This document shows positions 1-11,146 of a DNA stretch of 64,000 bases, one piece after another. The translations under genes and the position numbers were made by a program. Numbering within the stretch: position 1 is the stretch's first letter; every line of letters begins with the position of its first letter. The notes under the pieces are model-generated. The model made no database searches and was not told the DNA's origin. It saw nothing but the letters and a program-made list of their open reading frames with translations. Location of the stretch: contig JALPQD010000403.1 of the NCBI GenBank assembly GCA_023101885.1, forward strand, positions 1,144,685-1,208,684, in the 5' to 3' direction. Source of the stretch: Typhlomys cinereus. Taxonomy: Eukaryota > Chordata > Mammalia > Rodentia > Platacanthomyidae.

Positions 1-512
1 TTTTTGGTTTTCTCCTTTCTCTACTCAAGTAGTGCTGTTGACATCATTTGAAACTACACACGTGCACACACACATACAGTTCTTAAAAATCAAGAACTTT
101 CACTATCAGAGAAATCCCCTGAAAATCTTGAATTCGACATAGAAAATAAACATGAACTCCTAATGTATTTTATTTTTTCAAGTAAAAAGTAATGTTTATT
201 TTCTAACTCAGTGGAAATACATATTTCTGTGATTTCCAAGAAAAATACTCAGCCACGATGGAAACCAGTGGTTAGTTATGCCTCTCCTAACAGCCACACT
301 TTCGGTTTCTAGTTGTTCAGGTTCCTTCTGGGTAAGGGGGCATCTGGTTCCAGCTCTCAGCAGACATTGTTATGAGATGATTCTACACTACTTAATTGTA
401 CCAAAAAACAAGAGAGGGAACCAAAATTATCTGAGAAGGATTGAAAAATCCAGGAACCAAGCTGAAAGGATTCTCACTGACCAAGAATAAGATAATCTGA
501 ATGAAAGAAAGA
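1..512. other. Non-coding DNA, nothing recognised
   Basis: AT-rich sequence with a short CA run near 68-76. I see no recognisable repeat or gene. The 70-residue open frame at 278-490 has no coding character that I can defend. Confidence 0.5.
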
Positions 513-692
513 GAGAAGGGAAGGGGAAAAAGGGGAGGGGAGGGGAGGGAAGGGGAGGGAGGAGGGGGGAAAGAGAGGGGGGGAGGGAAGGGAGGGGAGA
601 GGGTTGGGAAGGAGAGGAGAAGGGAGGAAGGAGGGGAGAGAACGGGAAGGGAGGGGAGGGAGGAGGAGGACGAGTGAAGGGGAGGGACAAAT
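513..692. repeat. Polypurine (GGGA/GGGGA)n tract
   Basis: About 180 bases are almost entirely A and G on the plus strand, built from variants of GGGGA and GGGA. The long proline/serine/leucine-rich minus-strand frames over it are artefacts of the repeat. Tracts like this can form G-quadruplex or triplex DNA; that is a property of the base composition, not a demonstrated function here. Confidence 0.9.
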
Positions 693-804
693 GGGGGGAA
701 ATTGGCCGAGTCGCTATTCAGCGGGAATCTGGCACCTAGGGGTAGGGGGTGCCGGAGGTTCTTTGAAATAGTGTACTTTTCCCTTCTTCGTAAGGGCTTA
801 TAAC

Positions 805-888
805 TTTGAAAAGTTGTTCTCTGACCTCCACGAGCATGCTGTGTGCAGCTGCTCTCTTCTCTATGTTTGTCTCTCTCACACACCTGCA

Positions 889-930
<42 letters not shown>
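805..930 (+). mobile_element. B4-like SINE 3' fragment ending in (CT)n
   Basis: The stretch ends in a TCTGACCTCCACGAGCATG-like motif typical of the 3' part of rodent B4/B2-type SINEs. A short CACACACC run and a pure (CT)n microsatellite at 892-927 follow. No tRNA-like head is visible upstream, so this is at most a 3' remnant. Confidence 0.4.
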
Positions 931-974
931 CTTAAAAATATATGTATTTTAAACAGGAATAATGAATTACAATG

Positions 975-1475
975 AAATTGTTACCAGATTTCTCTCCAGA
1001 TTCTTGCATCCCAGACTCAAAGACTGAAGCCGGGACACAATTGCCTGGTTTAAGTGAAATTTATTGACAAGCAGGGAAAGAACACCTGATTGCTTCAGAA
1101 AATCAGGGGGAGCAAGAAATCTCTGGCTGTTCAGAGAACCAGAGGGGAGGCAAGGTGCTCAAAGTCTCTCTCCAAAGGCTCTGGAACCTGGATGCCCTTT
1201 TATGAACTTTGGGGGACTCTAAAATGGAAACTCTATTGGCTTCCTCTCTGACCTCTCTTTGATTGGTGGTCCTTAGTGGGGCCAGGTTTGAAAGTCCTAT
1301 AGTGGGCTTTGCGGTGGCTGTCTGGTGGGCTGCCTACGTGCAGACTGCAGTGCGGGCTTCAGGTCAGCTGTCCCAGGGTACATGTTGTCTTTCACACAGG
1401 CCAGTGACCTTGCTTCATTTCCTCTGGTCTCCCTCTCTGTTCTCTCACTACCTGTGGGAATCTACCCCTGTCAAG
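975..1475 (-). mobile_element. Solo LTR of an endogenous retrovirus, antisense
   Basis: Read on the minus strand, this stretch has the layout of an LTR: CCAAT boxes (complements at about 1235 and 1261), a CATAAAAG TATA-type box (about 1197-1203), a polyadenylation signal AATAAA (complement at 1060-1065), then a U5-like end about 80 bases further on. Candidate TG...CA ends lie near 1473 and 979, but I could not confirm a target-site duplication. No gag, pol or env sequence adjoins it, so it is a solo LTR if real. The class (ERV1 or ERVK type) is unresolved. Confidence 0.5.
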
Positions 1476-1479
1476 ATGA

Positions 1480-3080
1480 ACTATATGAAAGAAATTAAAA
1501 ATGCACAAATAACCAAAAAGAAAAAAGCACTATTCTGGACTTTCTCATATAATCTGTTTTTTGGGGGGAAACATCCCATAATGTTAAAAAGTTCTATGTA
1601 TAGAGAAGTTCTAGCTAATATATGGAGAAAGAATCATCGTGTTAGAATAACCACCATTTTGCATCCCTATAAAACAAGGATTACAGCAATGCCCGCGAAC
1701 AGCCAGCAAATCCATTAAGCAGAAAGTTGGAGAGAAAAATTCCCACTGATAAACCTGCACACACAAGAAGGGGGGATGATTAGCTCCCTGGTGCCCTGGT
1801 AGTACGCAACAGGAAGGACCCAGTCTGCAAAGCAACATCTAAAATTGATCAAGCCTCCATATAAAGTTGCCAGTTTATGTAAGACAGAGACCGAGGTAGT
1901 ACCACAAAATACAGTCAACCAAGTTTTACCATGTGCAAAGCTTTGTAGGACACTTAGTGTCTTCATCAAGTAAAGAAAAAAGAGGGAGGAGAATACCTGC
2001 CTGTGCGCCCAAATACAAGGTGTGCACATCCTTTCATTTCCTTTCGTTAATCATGGGAAAGAACTAGAGAGACTTGATTATGGACTGGGTATTAGATGAT
2101 ATTCAGGGACTATTTCTGTATCTAGTATGATAATGGTAAAATGGTTATTTTTAAATAACCTCTTTCTCTTAGAGATACATAGTGAAACATTTATGAATGA
2201 AATAGTATAATACCTTGGTTTTCTTTTACCTTACTCCTTAAAGGTTAAAGTGAAGGAGTATTTTTAAGTAAGATGAGAAGAAATTGTAGCTCGGTTTCCC
2301 TAATCTAAAATATCTATCTAACAGTAAGAACCTTGTAGCTTTCTAGCAATGGTTTAATTTTAGATTTAAGATTATGTAAAATATCTTCTAAAGTTGCTCC
2401 TAGCCCCAACTACAGTAGATTGACAAAACCAGAAGCCTCTCCCTCCACACCTGGGCCTCCTGATGGGAAAACAGCTGAGTGGTGGTCACGGTCATCCAAG
2501 TCTCACTAGCTCCTCACCTCCACCTGGGCTGGGCACCAAAGTTTGCACAAACTCCTCTTGTGAGGATAGAAACTCAGTCATCTAACACCGTTCCAGGTCC
2601 AGACCCTAAGCCGTGGGGTCTGCCCAACTTCTAGGAATTCAGGCGATGTGTTCCAATCCTTTTCCTGACATCTTACACACTATACATGTCTACGTCAATT
2701 GGACAGTTGGTGTAGACACCACCCTGCTTCCCTCTGCTAAAAACCACCTTTGCCTTTCCTTCAGGAACAATCAGCCACAGCCTCTTTTAGCACATTGCTG
2801 CCTTGACCAGGGTTAAGATGGTATCTCTGCCTTCTCAGCAGAAGGGAGAATGTGCACTCTACTCTAACAGCTAACAAATGCACCATTGCCCAGGGCCCAT
2901 GAACTCGGCCAATCTGTGATCACCGTAACCAGAGAGGATGGGTTGCTGGAGATCAAAGGTAAGCCAGGCGCAGACACATCTGTGCAGCATCATGGGCCCC
3001 AGAGGTGTGGCAAGGCAGTGGGTTATCCATGTTAAGAAGCCATGGGCCATATGGACCATAACTTTTCACATAGAGGACAC
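1480..3080. other. Non-coding DNA, nothing recognised
   Basis: About 1.6 kb without a recognisable repeat, RNA gene or convincing exon. Open frames are all under 110 codons and scattered on both strands. Old degraded repeats may be hidden here. Confidence 0.4.
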
Positions 3081-3084
3081 AAGA

Positions 3085-3265
3085 TGGTGTAAGAGCTTGG
3101 GAATCAGACAGATGCTCGGTTAGAATTCAAATCAGCCTCGCTGGAACACTTACGATGGACAAAAACATTTGCTTGCTGGGCCTCAAGTTCCTCCTCTGTA
3201 AGCTGGCTTGCCGCAGGACGTTCACACAAGCCTTGTGCACCAGCCTCACATGAATACTGAGTGAG
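3085..3265 (+). mobile_element. MIR SINE
   Basis: The order of blocks matches the mammalian-wide MIR element: a TAAGAGCTTGGGAATCAGAC block, a TTCAAATC block, ACTTAC, then CTCAAGTTCCTCCTCTGTAA. The copy is strongly diverged, as expected for a pre-rodent insertion. MIRs are sometimes retained as regulatory sequence; nothing here shows that directly. Confidence 0.7.
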
Positions 3266-3955
3266 GCTCCTCAGGAATCCCAATGGGGTTGATTTGGCAG
3301 TGAAAGTGGATTTTTCCGGAACATCGTGTCCATGCTCACAGCAAATAGTTTATCCATCTTCTCATCCCGTTCCAGAAGTTTTCATTTATATTTGGGGTTT
3401 CCGGTCTCACTGTCCTACCCCAGGAGCCCTTTGGACCCTGCGCCTTCCAAGTTCAGGGCCCTTATATCCAGCCAGCATCCCAGTGACTTTCTTTGTAAGG
3501 CAACACAAGAGAGAAAGTTCCAGAAGGGGTGGCTGCAGCTGCCATTCTGCTGTGGAAGGAAGGAGGGCGGCTAAAGGGTTCTGCAACGCTTCACTCATCT
3601 GGAAAGGATCGATGGCTTCCTGCCAAGGCTAAGAAACTTGCTGATTAATGACTAATTAATTAGTGCTGGCACCCACTGTCTGCGGTCCAGCTTATTAATC
3701 TTTCCTGAGTAGACACACAAATACTGAGGATCCTGCTCACTCCGTGGTTTTCTTGCTTTTTGTTTCCTGGAGGCCTGGAGAAGATTTCAGTGCCGATGGA
3801 AAAGTGTGCTTCCTGGAGTCCCCGGGCACGTGTGGAGCATAGAAGCGGGAGAAATGATCACCCAAGGCTAAATTAAATCATGGATGGGTAACAAACGTAC
3901 AGTTTTTACCGCGCTCACTTCCATTAAATCCTGGGGTTGCTATATGAAATGAAGT
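3266..3955. other. Non-coding DNA, nothing recognised
   Basis: A moderately GC-rich stretch between two MIR fragments. It contains overlapping open frames of 123 and 82 codons at 3261-3632 in different frames, neither with a recognisable domain. I call no gene. Confidence 0.4.
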
Positions 3956-3957
3956 GA

Positions 3958-4070
3958 GCAGAATTAGCATCATTTGGAGATGAAGAAACAGATCTTCAGA
4001 GAGGGCAAATAATACACTCAAGGTCACATACCTAATAAGTGCTTCACTTTAGATCTCAACACAATTGGTT
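3958..4070 (+). mobile_element. MIR SINE, core and 3' part
   Basis: The run GATGAAGAAACAGATCTTCA, then GAGAGGGCAAATAA, then CAAGGTCACA, then CTAATAAGTG follows the MIR consensus order (GATGAGGAAACTGAGGC, AGAGAGGTTAAGTAACTTGCC, AAGGTCACACAGC, TAGTAAGTG). Divergence is high. It lies on the same strand as the MIR at 3085, but the two need not be one insertion. Confidence 0.75.
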
Positions 4071-4625
4071 GGATATCGAAACAGCATTTGTGGCCACTGT
4101 GCCCACAAAAATGCCACACTCCTGAACAAAGCCAGCACCTGCAGACGCTATAAAGCATAATTAGAGATATACCAATAATTACAGGTATTTGCATACAAAT
4201 ATTCAGTTTTCCATAGAGGGAAGGAAGGCCTGAGAAGATTATATGATAACTTGTCGTGCTCTATAGCAAATTCACAGATGTTCATGTTGTGTTAGATTTT
4301 AGTGTGGTATGTGTTCATGGGTACATATATTTTTCTTCTTTGAAACCTAAAATGAGTGTTCATGAGTTAATAATGTGTTAATGTGTAAATATATGAGTCA
4401 GAATTACTGTCTATAATGTTTATACTAGGTGGCGTTAGGAATTATTTGTGCTACGTGCATTGCCATCGCTTGGACCAATAGTTGAAAGATTGCATCTCTG
4501 CCATTCATTCATTCAGTTGCCTTTTTTACCATGTGTGTAGTAATGTTTACCACCCAAGAAGCATCTGTCTAAGTATTGGTGATGCCCAGCCTCCCACTTC
4601 CCTGCAAAGTGAAAGGCACATGGAC
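4071..4625. other. AT-rich non-coding DNA, nothing recognised
   Basis: AT-rich sequence with TGTGTTAATGTG-like runs. No repeat family, RNA gene or open frame worth calling. Confidence 0.4.
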
Positions 4626-4961
4626 AAGAGTAACTGAGGCGACTGGTTTTGAACTGGGAAGTCTCCGCCTCCTGAGTGGTAGAATCACAGGAGTGAGCCA
4701 TCCCACTTCCTTTGGTTCCTGAAGGGGTGTCTTCTGTCTTTCATTCTACCCTACTGATAAAAGCACTGTAATCTCTTCCTAGCCACCTCAGACCATTTCT
4801 TCGTCTTAGTGCTGCAATGCTTATTTAAGTGAATGCCCATGCTTTCCCATACTAGCCTATTTTTATTGTTTTGCTTTATAGTATGACTGATACTGATTGG
4901 GAAGTGAATGCAATAAAGTTCCCTACACTTAAAAAAAAAAAAAAAAAAGAGTAACTGAGGC
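4626..4961 (+). pseudogene. Retrocopied mRNA 3' end (processed retropseudogene fragment) with TSD
   Basis: The insert 4641-4946 is flanked by a perfect 15-bp direct repeat, AAGAGTAACTGAGGC, at 4626-4640 and 4947-4961. It ends in an A tract starting at 4931, and an AATAAA signal lies at 4912-4917, 13 bases upstream of the tail. These are the hallmarks of L1-mediated retroposition of a polyadenylated transcript. The first ~90 bases resemble an antisense 7SL-derived B1 element (CTCCTGAGTGG, GAGTGAGCCATCCCAC), so the parent RNA probably carried a B1 in its 3' UTR. The copy is 5' truncated and contains no usable coding frame. I do not recognise the parent gene. The perfect TSD suggests a fairly recent insertion. 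Confidence 0.85.
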
Positions 4962-5350
4962 ATCTTGCTGTCAATATTCACAGTGTCTACTCCAGATCTC
5001 AAAGGCAGCTTTGAATTCAATCATTGTGCTAAAACCTGAAGTCACCATGAATCCCAAAGACTTTGCCCCATCATGAGAGCATTTCTCTAGCAGAAGCAAC
5101 CACCTGGTAGGAATCAGATTACTCGTGGCAAGCAATAAGGACTTGTTGGCATCATCCTGCAGTGTTAGAACTGCGACAATGATCCACTAGACCACGCCTT
5201 GATAAGGACTTGTCCCCTATGACTCCTACATTTAAATCTAAAGAATGGTACCTGCTCCGAAGTCTGACAACCTGAGATGGAAGTCCACATGGTATAAGGA
5301 GTGAACAACTTCCAAATGTTATGTATACAACTTTTCTTCTTCTGTTTACT
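4962..5350. other. Non-coding DNA, nothing recognised
   Basis: Flanking sequence between the retrocopy and a (CT)n microsatellite. No feature recognised. Confidence 0.4.
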
Positions 5351-5351
5351 T

Positions 5352-5352
<1 letters not shown>

Positions 5353-5405
<53 letters not shown>
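5353..5405. repeat. (CT)n microsatellite
   Basis: More than 50 bases of uninterrupted CT dinucleotide, long enough to be polymorphic. It explains the Arg-Glu and Ser-Leu repeat frames across it. Confidence 0.95.
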
Positions 5406-5408
<3 letters not shown>

Positions 5409-7118
5409 GAAATATTAAAAATACTAAATACTAAAGTTCATCAGTACAGATTTGAGTCACTGGCTCCCTGTATCTGTTTCTCTTTCCAGTGTTCTACATT
5501 GATTATATCTCTTTTCTCTACTTTTCCCGTCTCTTTAATTGTCATTTTGAGAATAGATAACCCGGTCTAGCCTCCTGGAACTCCCACAACCAGGGCTTTC
5601 GCCCTAAAACTCCAACACCAATTTGAAAGAAAAAGTAAATCTAAAAGAAAGTTCCTGTCCGAATAATTCAGTGCCATAAGGAATCTAGGCCAACAGATAC
5701 AAAAATTGTTGATCACTGTAGAGGCTCCAGGGTCCTCTGGCCTTGGTCTACTGTAGAAGCTTTTCTCTTGTCTAGACACTGATGCTACGAAAACAATTCA
5801 GATTCCGGTTTTGCTCCTGGCTCTGCAAAGTGCAGACCTGTGATCTGGGGTCTGACTCTTTCAGGCCTGTGACTGTTTCTGGACCCTCTACCGTCATTTC
5901 ACTAGAGATCATGCAGTCATGGAGCAAGAGGAGACCAGGTTGGGAGTGGGGGAAGACCACTTAAACATCTTTGCAAAGGAGCAGAAAGCCTGCCTGAGAA
6001 TGTACCATTTTCAACAGTAAGTGGGCCTGAGCCATTCACAGACACGTGACAGCTGACCATTGCAAATGCCAAAATGCAAAATCCTTGCGTGCTTCAGAAA
6101 AGTGAGTCCTTACACGCAGGCACATCAGACAAATCTCTGAAGCACACTCAGGTGCAAGGGTAACTATCGCATGTGGCATGGATGAAGCAAGGTTGCCTTT
6201 AATTGTGCGCCTACCAGCCTGGGCCCAGGCCCACAAATTAACTACCCTTTCTATCAGGCCTTCCCGCCATCAGCCAGTGGAAGGCCACCTGCGTGTCAGA
6301 TCGTTCTTTCTTTGAATGTGATGAGCATCTCTGGGGGGTGTAGGATGGTGCCTTGATGCTTTCTGGAGCCTGAAGGACTCGTTGCCGTCCCCTCTGCTTC
6401 TCCGTGCTGCTGCCCCATCCCGACTGTTTCCTTCCTTGCCTTTCACCCCACTCGCTAGGCTTCTGAGGCTAGTGAGGCCTGCTGAGTCCAAGGCTTCCAG
6501 ATTCCCAAAAGTTCTATGCAGAACTTCCATCTCTATTGCAGCCCTGGACACGGCAGAGAAGCCACCAGTGCGTGACTCCACAAGTGATGACTCTGAGCCT
6601 AAGCAGGACAAGGTGGGCAGGATGACCGTCCTCACCCAGCCTCATGGTCTTGGTACGAAGCAGGCCCAGAGAAAACAGTAAGAGGCGAGGAGTGTCCACC
6701 TGGTCGCTCAGCTCTCTGCGTCCCCCACTGGGGCCTAGGATACATTGAGAAATAGTGCCCAAGAGTCAAGACTGCACCTTTCAATCATTTTTATTGAAGC
6801 CTCTGGATCCCCCAGAAATGCAACTTGTCAAATCCTTTTTCTATAAAGCAGATCTTCCCTGGGGAGCACTGCAGAGCTCTTGCCAGCAGACGCTAACCGG
6901 GTGCGCTTTGATTCTTCACCTGGCACGCCACTTCACGCATTCTGATATTTCCATCATGGATAACCAACTAATGACCAAAGAAGCCAGCGACGATGAATCA
7001 TTGCAGCCATCAAGTCTTAGGCCGTCTGGATAGTTTCTCGAGTGACACTGGAGGCTTTCTCAAAATCTCAGCAGCGCCAGAAGATCTTGATCTGATATTT
7101 TGAGATCAGGTGATTCTG

Positions 7119-7120
<2 letters not shown>
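5406..7120. other. Mostly non-repetitive DNA; one possible exon inside
   Basis: About 1.7 kb with ordinary GC content and no repeat family that I recognise. It contains the candidate exon at 6542-6612 listed separately. Several open frames of 60-120 codons overlap on both strands around 6270-6760, which is more than the surroundings but not decisive. Confidence 0.4.
6542..6612 (+). other. Possible orphan exon (unproven)
   Basis: A pyrimidine-rich run ending CTCTATTGCAG (AG at 6540-6541) is followed by 71 bases that are open in one frame and rich in charged codons (Asp, Glu, Lys, Arg, Ser). AG then precedes a GTGGGC donor-like sequence at 6613. The shape fits a short internal exon, and 71 bases would shift phase by two. 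I see no partner exons, and such acceptor-donor pairs occur often by chance. I do not recognise the peptide. Confidence 0.15.

Positions 7121-7171
<51 letters not shown>
7121..7171. repeat. (GT)n microsatellite
   Basis: About 50 bases of pure GT dinucleotide. A short (CAG)4 run follows at about 7207-7218. Alternating GT can adopt Z-DNA under supercoiling. Confidence 0.95.
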
Positions 7172-7174
<3 letters not shown>

Positions 7175-10100
7175 GACAGAAATTCTTGGGTAACCATTTT
7201 GTAGCAACAGCAGCAGCAGCGTCGCTGCCAAACCCCTGGGCAATGACGACTTCCCAGAATTTCTTATCTGTCCAAAATTAGTCTTATCTGCCTGAAATTA
7301 GGGGATGTTTAGATTTCAGCAAGTTGGCGCAGTTCACAAAAGGAGCAATACCCTGACCTCTGGCATAGAAAACTAGGAGTCCATCTTTCTCCATTTCTCC
7401 TGCCAACCAGCTTCTCAGCACTTCAGTTTTACAAGGGCCATAGGCCATTTCAGTCTCAACGTAACCCCCACTTAGGAGAAGGGAGGAGGAAGTGTCACTC
7501 GCATGGTGAGGGAAAAGCCACAGTTGTCCCTTACTTCTGTTAAGCACATACAAAAGTATGCATATGGTGTGCCAAGTGCCCATTTCCTTGGGAAGACTGC
7601 AAAGCCTTGGTCTGCCCACTTCCACTTCGCCATACTCACCATGCATAAGATTACATACATGTCAGCGGACCAGCCCGTGAGCTCAGGAGGAAATGGCTTG
7701 TCCTCCTGGCCCATGTGGTTCCTGCCTTCTCATCCACCACCTCAGTCAGTGCTCAATGTTAGGTCCAACCCTATATGGGCACCACTGGAGGGACAGACTT
7801 AAGAAATAGAGTCTATTTGAAGGCCTGGTAGCCGTAACTTAGCCTTGAGGTGGGAGAACGTTAGAACAGAAGAGATAGCTTAAGGCCAGAGAAGATAAGG
7901 GAGAGAAACGTCCAGACAGCCTGTAGGAGGAAGCAGGGAAGGGGACAGATGGAGAGACTAGAGAGCTTGGAGAGAAGAGGAGAAAGACGCTGGGTGGAGT
8001 CATGATCTTTTATAGTCTCCGGAGTTGCTGAGGATTAGCCTGGGAGTTACTAGGAAGTGAAGACTGGAGGTGAGGTCTTCACACAATGACCACCGGCTAA
8101 GACGGAGGCTTCACAAGACAGCAGCTGTGGCTAACATTCGGAAACATCTATTCACTGAAAAACAGGTGAGTGGTTCCGAATGTTCTGGATCCCTTTCCAT
8201 TTCAGTGATGACCTTGGGAAGCAAAAGTCAGCTCACTCTCTCTTGTAGAAGGGAGACTCGAAGTAGTCTTGAGAAATTTCATAGAGTCAAAGGAACTTAA
8301 GTTCTCAAATTCAAGCCAAAGCATTTTATTACCAATATTCCAAAAATCAAGGTTCTCCGGTTAGGCAAAAGAGAATTCACCCTGTTCAAGCGAACAGTGG
8401 GCGTAGCAGAGCACGTGCAGCCCAGGAGGAAGAACATTCAGAGGGAGAGCACTGGGAACGCCAAGGCCCTGGGGTGTTGAGGAAGAGCAAGGCCACCGTG
8501 TCAGGGGGGTGTCCTTGGCGAGGTGAGTTCTGCTGAGGAAAGACACCCCTGGAGGGATGCAAGCAAGGGCTGCTGTGCACCAGCACAGTGTACGTCTCAC
8601 TGCAGCTACTGTAAGAGGAGAGCAAGAGAAGAACGAGGAAGAGCAAATGCCACTGCGATCCCCCTGCTTCCGGCCCGCAGTCTGAGGAAGCTGTTCCCCT
8701 GACGGATCGGGGAGTGTGCGGATATAAAGGATAGCAGCTCTCTGGTTGACTCAAAAAATAATTCCTATGTGGGATAAAGCTGGGCTGGGTCACACTCTGA
8801 ATTTCTGAACCCACATGGAAGGTGAGTCACTGGAATACCCTGGGGAGTCTCCAAGGACCGACCATGGCTCAGATATATGACTGCCGTTGCTCTACTCCTC
8901 CAAACGCATCCAGAAACACTGCCAGCCTCTAAACAAGAGTCTTGGAACTGTTCCTCAGGTCCTCGGATTCGTGGAAACTCCTCCAGAAGTCTTGGGACCA
9001 GTCGAGTGGCTCCAATAGAGACACAGCCTCGGGATTCAGGAATAGGCAGATGTAGCGTCCACTGGGCCCCTTGCTGACTGGGATCTAGTAGGGGTCAGTG
9101 CCCTTCTCTGTGAAATGGAGTCAGTTCCTCTGCTGAACTCAGCAAACTTTTGGGGGTACCTAGAAAGTAGCTAGTCCAGAATATGTATTCAGTGAGGATC
9201 TGCCGTCACCCACTTTTACACAGCTTCCTCAAAGGAAAAGGAGGTGACGTGATGTCTTGGAGTCTGACCAGGAGCCATCTTTTTATGGAAATGTAAAGCA
9301 TATGCTTAAGCATGTAACGCTAATTCCTTCTGGTTTCCCGGTGACTTTAAGGCATCTTTTATAAAGGTCTTTACAGATTTATCTAAGTATCTTTGAAAGT
9401 TAGAATAGCTCCTGGCGGAATTTGACGCATCTGTCCGGGAGGTGTGGCAGTCCGTGGTGAAGCATGATAATATCTGTATATGGCCCCAAATGAAGGCAGG
9501 AAGGAACCACCAGGCATGCTCTGGCCCTCTGCGGCCTCCGCCAACTCAGGAAGGGTTAACCACACATCGCGATAAACTAAATATTTGGAAACTTAGAAAT
9601 GCAGGATTCATTTTTGGTCTGCTGTAATTTTGAGGAACGCTGATTCCCTGTGCCATGAACACACACGGCCCTTTGAGCATCTGCAACAACTGGAATGACA
9701 GATATGGGACACAGTCAGCTCATTGTGACAACTATTCAGCCCCTCCTCCGTGTAGGAAGCAAACAAGCCAGTGCTTGGTGCAGAGGTCAAGGCATTAAAG
9801 AGTCTTGTTGCAGATGTTCAGGGGAAACGACCTCTGCCCTTGGCAATACCACCTGCCCCATGCTTGGGAGAACTGGGCTAATTGGCATCCGGAGAGAGAG
9901 CAGTGAGGCCAGCTGAGGTCACAGTGGGCACCCCGCTCCCCAGCGCCATCCCTCTGCTGAGAAAGCCCCTGCTAATTAGTGAGCCAGGTGGGGTGCTTGC
10001 TTTAGTCCTGCAGGCCGTGGCTCCCTCAGACTTGTAAAGGTTTGGAGTGTTCCTGGCCTCTCCCACCACCCCAACAAACACCATTTGAGGACGCGGCCTC

Positions 10101-10335
10101 CCACCTGCCAGGGCTTCTGGTCACTTTCCTGAAGCAGGAGCAGTGGGGATTTGAGTCCGAGCTGCTGTTTGCTCAACTTTGTGACTTTTCAGATAATTCT
10201 AAAGGTTTTTCTTCACGGCTTCACTGGTTCCAGGCCATCAAGACCGACAGGCTTGAAATGGGTGACTGGATTTAAATGATTGTCCTCTCAGGGACAATTC
10301 CACTTCATAAATTGTGCAGTAGAAAATGTTGTCCT
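7172..10335. other. Non-repetitive DNA, no gene recognised
   Basis: The longest stretch in the first third of the window without identifiable interspersed repeats. Open frames reach 142 codons (8386-8814, minus), but overlapping frames on both strands and the lack of any recognisable domain argue against coding. Conservation data would be needed to tell whether regulatory elements lie here. Confidence 0.4.
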
Positions 10336-10541
10336 AAGAATCATAAGGGGAGGGGCTGGAGAGGTGGCTCAGGGGTTAAGCCTCTGCCTTGCAGGCAGAA
10401 GGTCATGAGTTCGGATCCTAGACCCCACATCTGTGGGCCTGTGTTTCTGGTCCTGGTAGGGCGGAGCCTGTGAATCCCGGGGCAGAGTAAACAAGGAGGA
10501 GGTGGAGGTGGTCCATGGTGGTTCCCAAATTCGCCTGTGGT

Positions 10542-10583
<42 letters not shown>

Positions 10584-10650
10584 CACACACACGCTCACAC
10601 GCACAATTGAATAAAAATAAAAATAATTTTAAAAAAAGAATTGTAAGGGA
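10336..10650 (+). mobile_element. B2-superfamily SINE with (CA)n tail, young subfamily
   Basis: A tRNA-like head (GGGGCTGGAGAGGTGGCTC, then a GAGTTCGGATCC B-box-like motif) is followed by a body, a (CA)n run at about 10546-10580 and an A-rich tail. It is flanked by an imperfect TSD, AAGAATCATAAGGGG at 10336-10350 and AAGAATTGTAAGGGA at 10636-10650. The A- and B-box-like motifs would serve as an internal RNA polymerase III promoter. Body sequence is very close to the copies at 53653 and 61714, which defines a subfamily with a CCTTGCAGGC...AGACCCCAC signature. Confidence 0.85.
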
Positions 10651-10752
10651 AAAAGGAGGTGGAGCTGGGGCTTGGGTCTAAAGGGTAAAAACTGAAAATA
10701 TTATGAATTCATTATAGCCATGTATGCAACATTAAAAAATAAAAGTACATAC

Positions 10753-11080
10753 AAATTGTCAAGGGCTGGAGAGATAGCTCAGGGTTAAGACTTTGCCTTG
10801 CAAGTAGAAGGTCCTGAATTCGGATTCCAGGTATCATGTAAAAAAAGGACACCGGGGCTGGAGAGATGGCTCAGGGGTTAAGACTCTGCCTTACAAGCAG
10901 AATTTCCTGAGTTCAGATCTGAGGTCCCATGTAAAAATGCCAGGCAGAAATGGCAGCACTTCTGGCCCTGGTGGGCAGAGCCTGGGAAATCTCAGAGAGA
11001 AGCAAAAAGGAGGTTGAAGCAATCCAGGATGATTCCTGAAGTTACCCTTGATCCTCTACAGGGACACATAGTGCCCTTTG

Positions 11081-11117
<37 letters not shown>

Positions 11118-11146
11118 GCTATTTTAAAGAGTCATTAAAAATTGTC
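10753..11146 (+). mobile_element. Dimeric B2-superfamily SINE (head monomer plus full monomer)
   Basis: A short left unit (about 10761-10850: tRNA-like head ending in a short A run) is joined directly to a full right unit (about 10855-11120, with its own head, body and (CA)n tail). There is no internal target-site duplication between the units. A short shared repeat, AAATTGTC, flanks the whole at 10753-10760 and 11139-11146. This suggests one retroposed dimer, though a second insertion into a truncated first copy is possible. The left unit lacks the body found in single copies. Confidence 0.6.

Noticed and set aside
392..889. 165-codon Pro/Ser/Leu-rich minus-strand frame
   Set aside because: Most of it is the antisense of the GGGGA polypurine block, and such runs lack stop codons by composition.
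10351..10420. tRNA gene, because of A- and B-box-like motifs
   Set aside because: The same head recurs many times with a SINE body, (CA)n tail and TSDs, and cannot fold as a complete tRNA.
10546..10580. CRISPR-like or satellite array from the repeated CA blocks across the window
   Set aside because: These are dinucleotide SINE tails with no spacers, in mammalian DNA.
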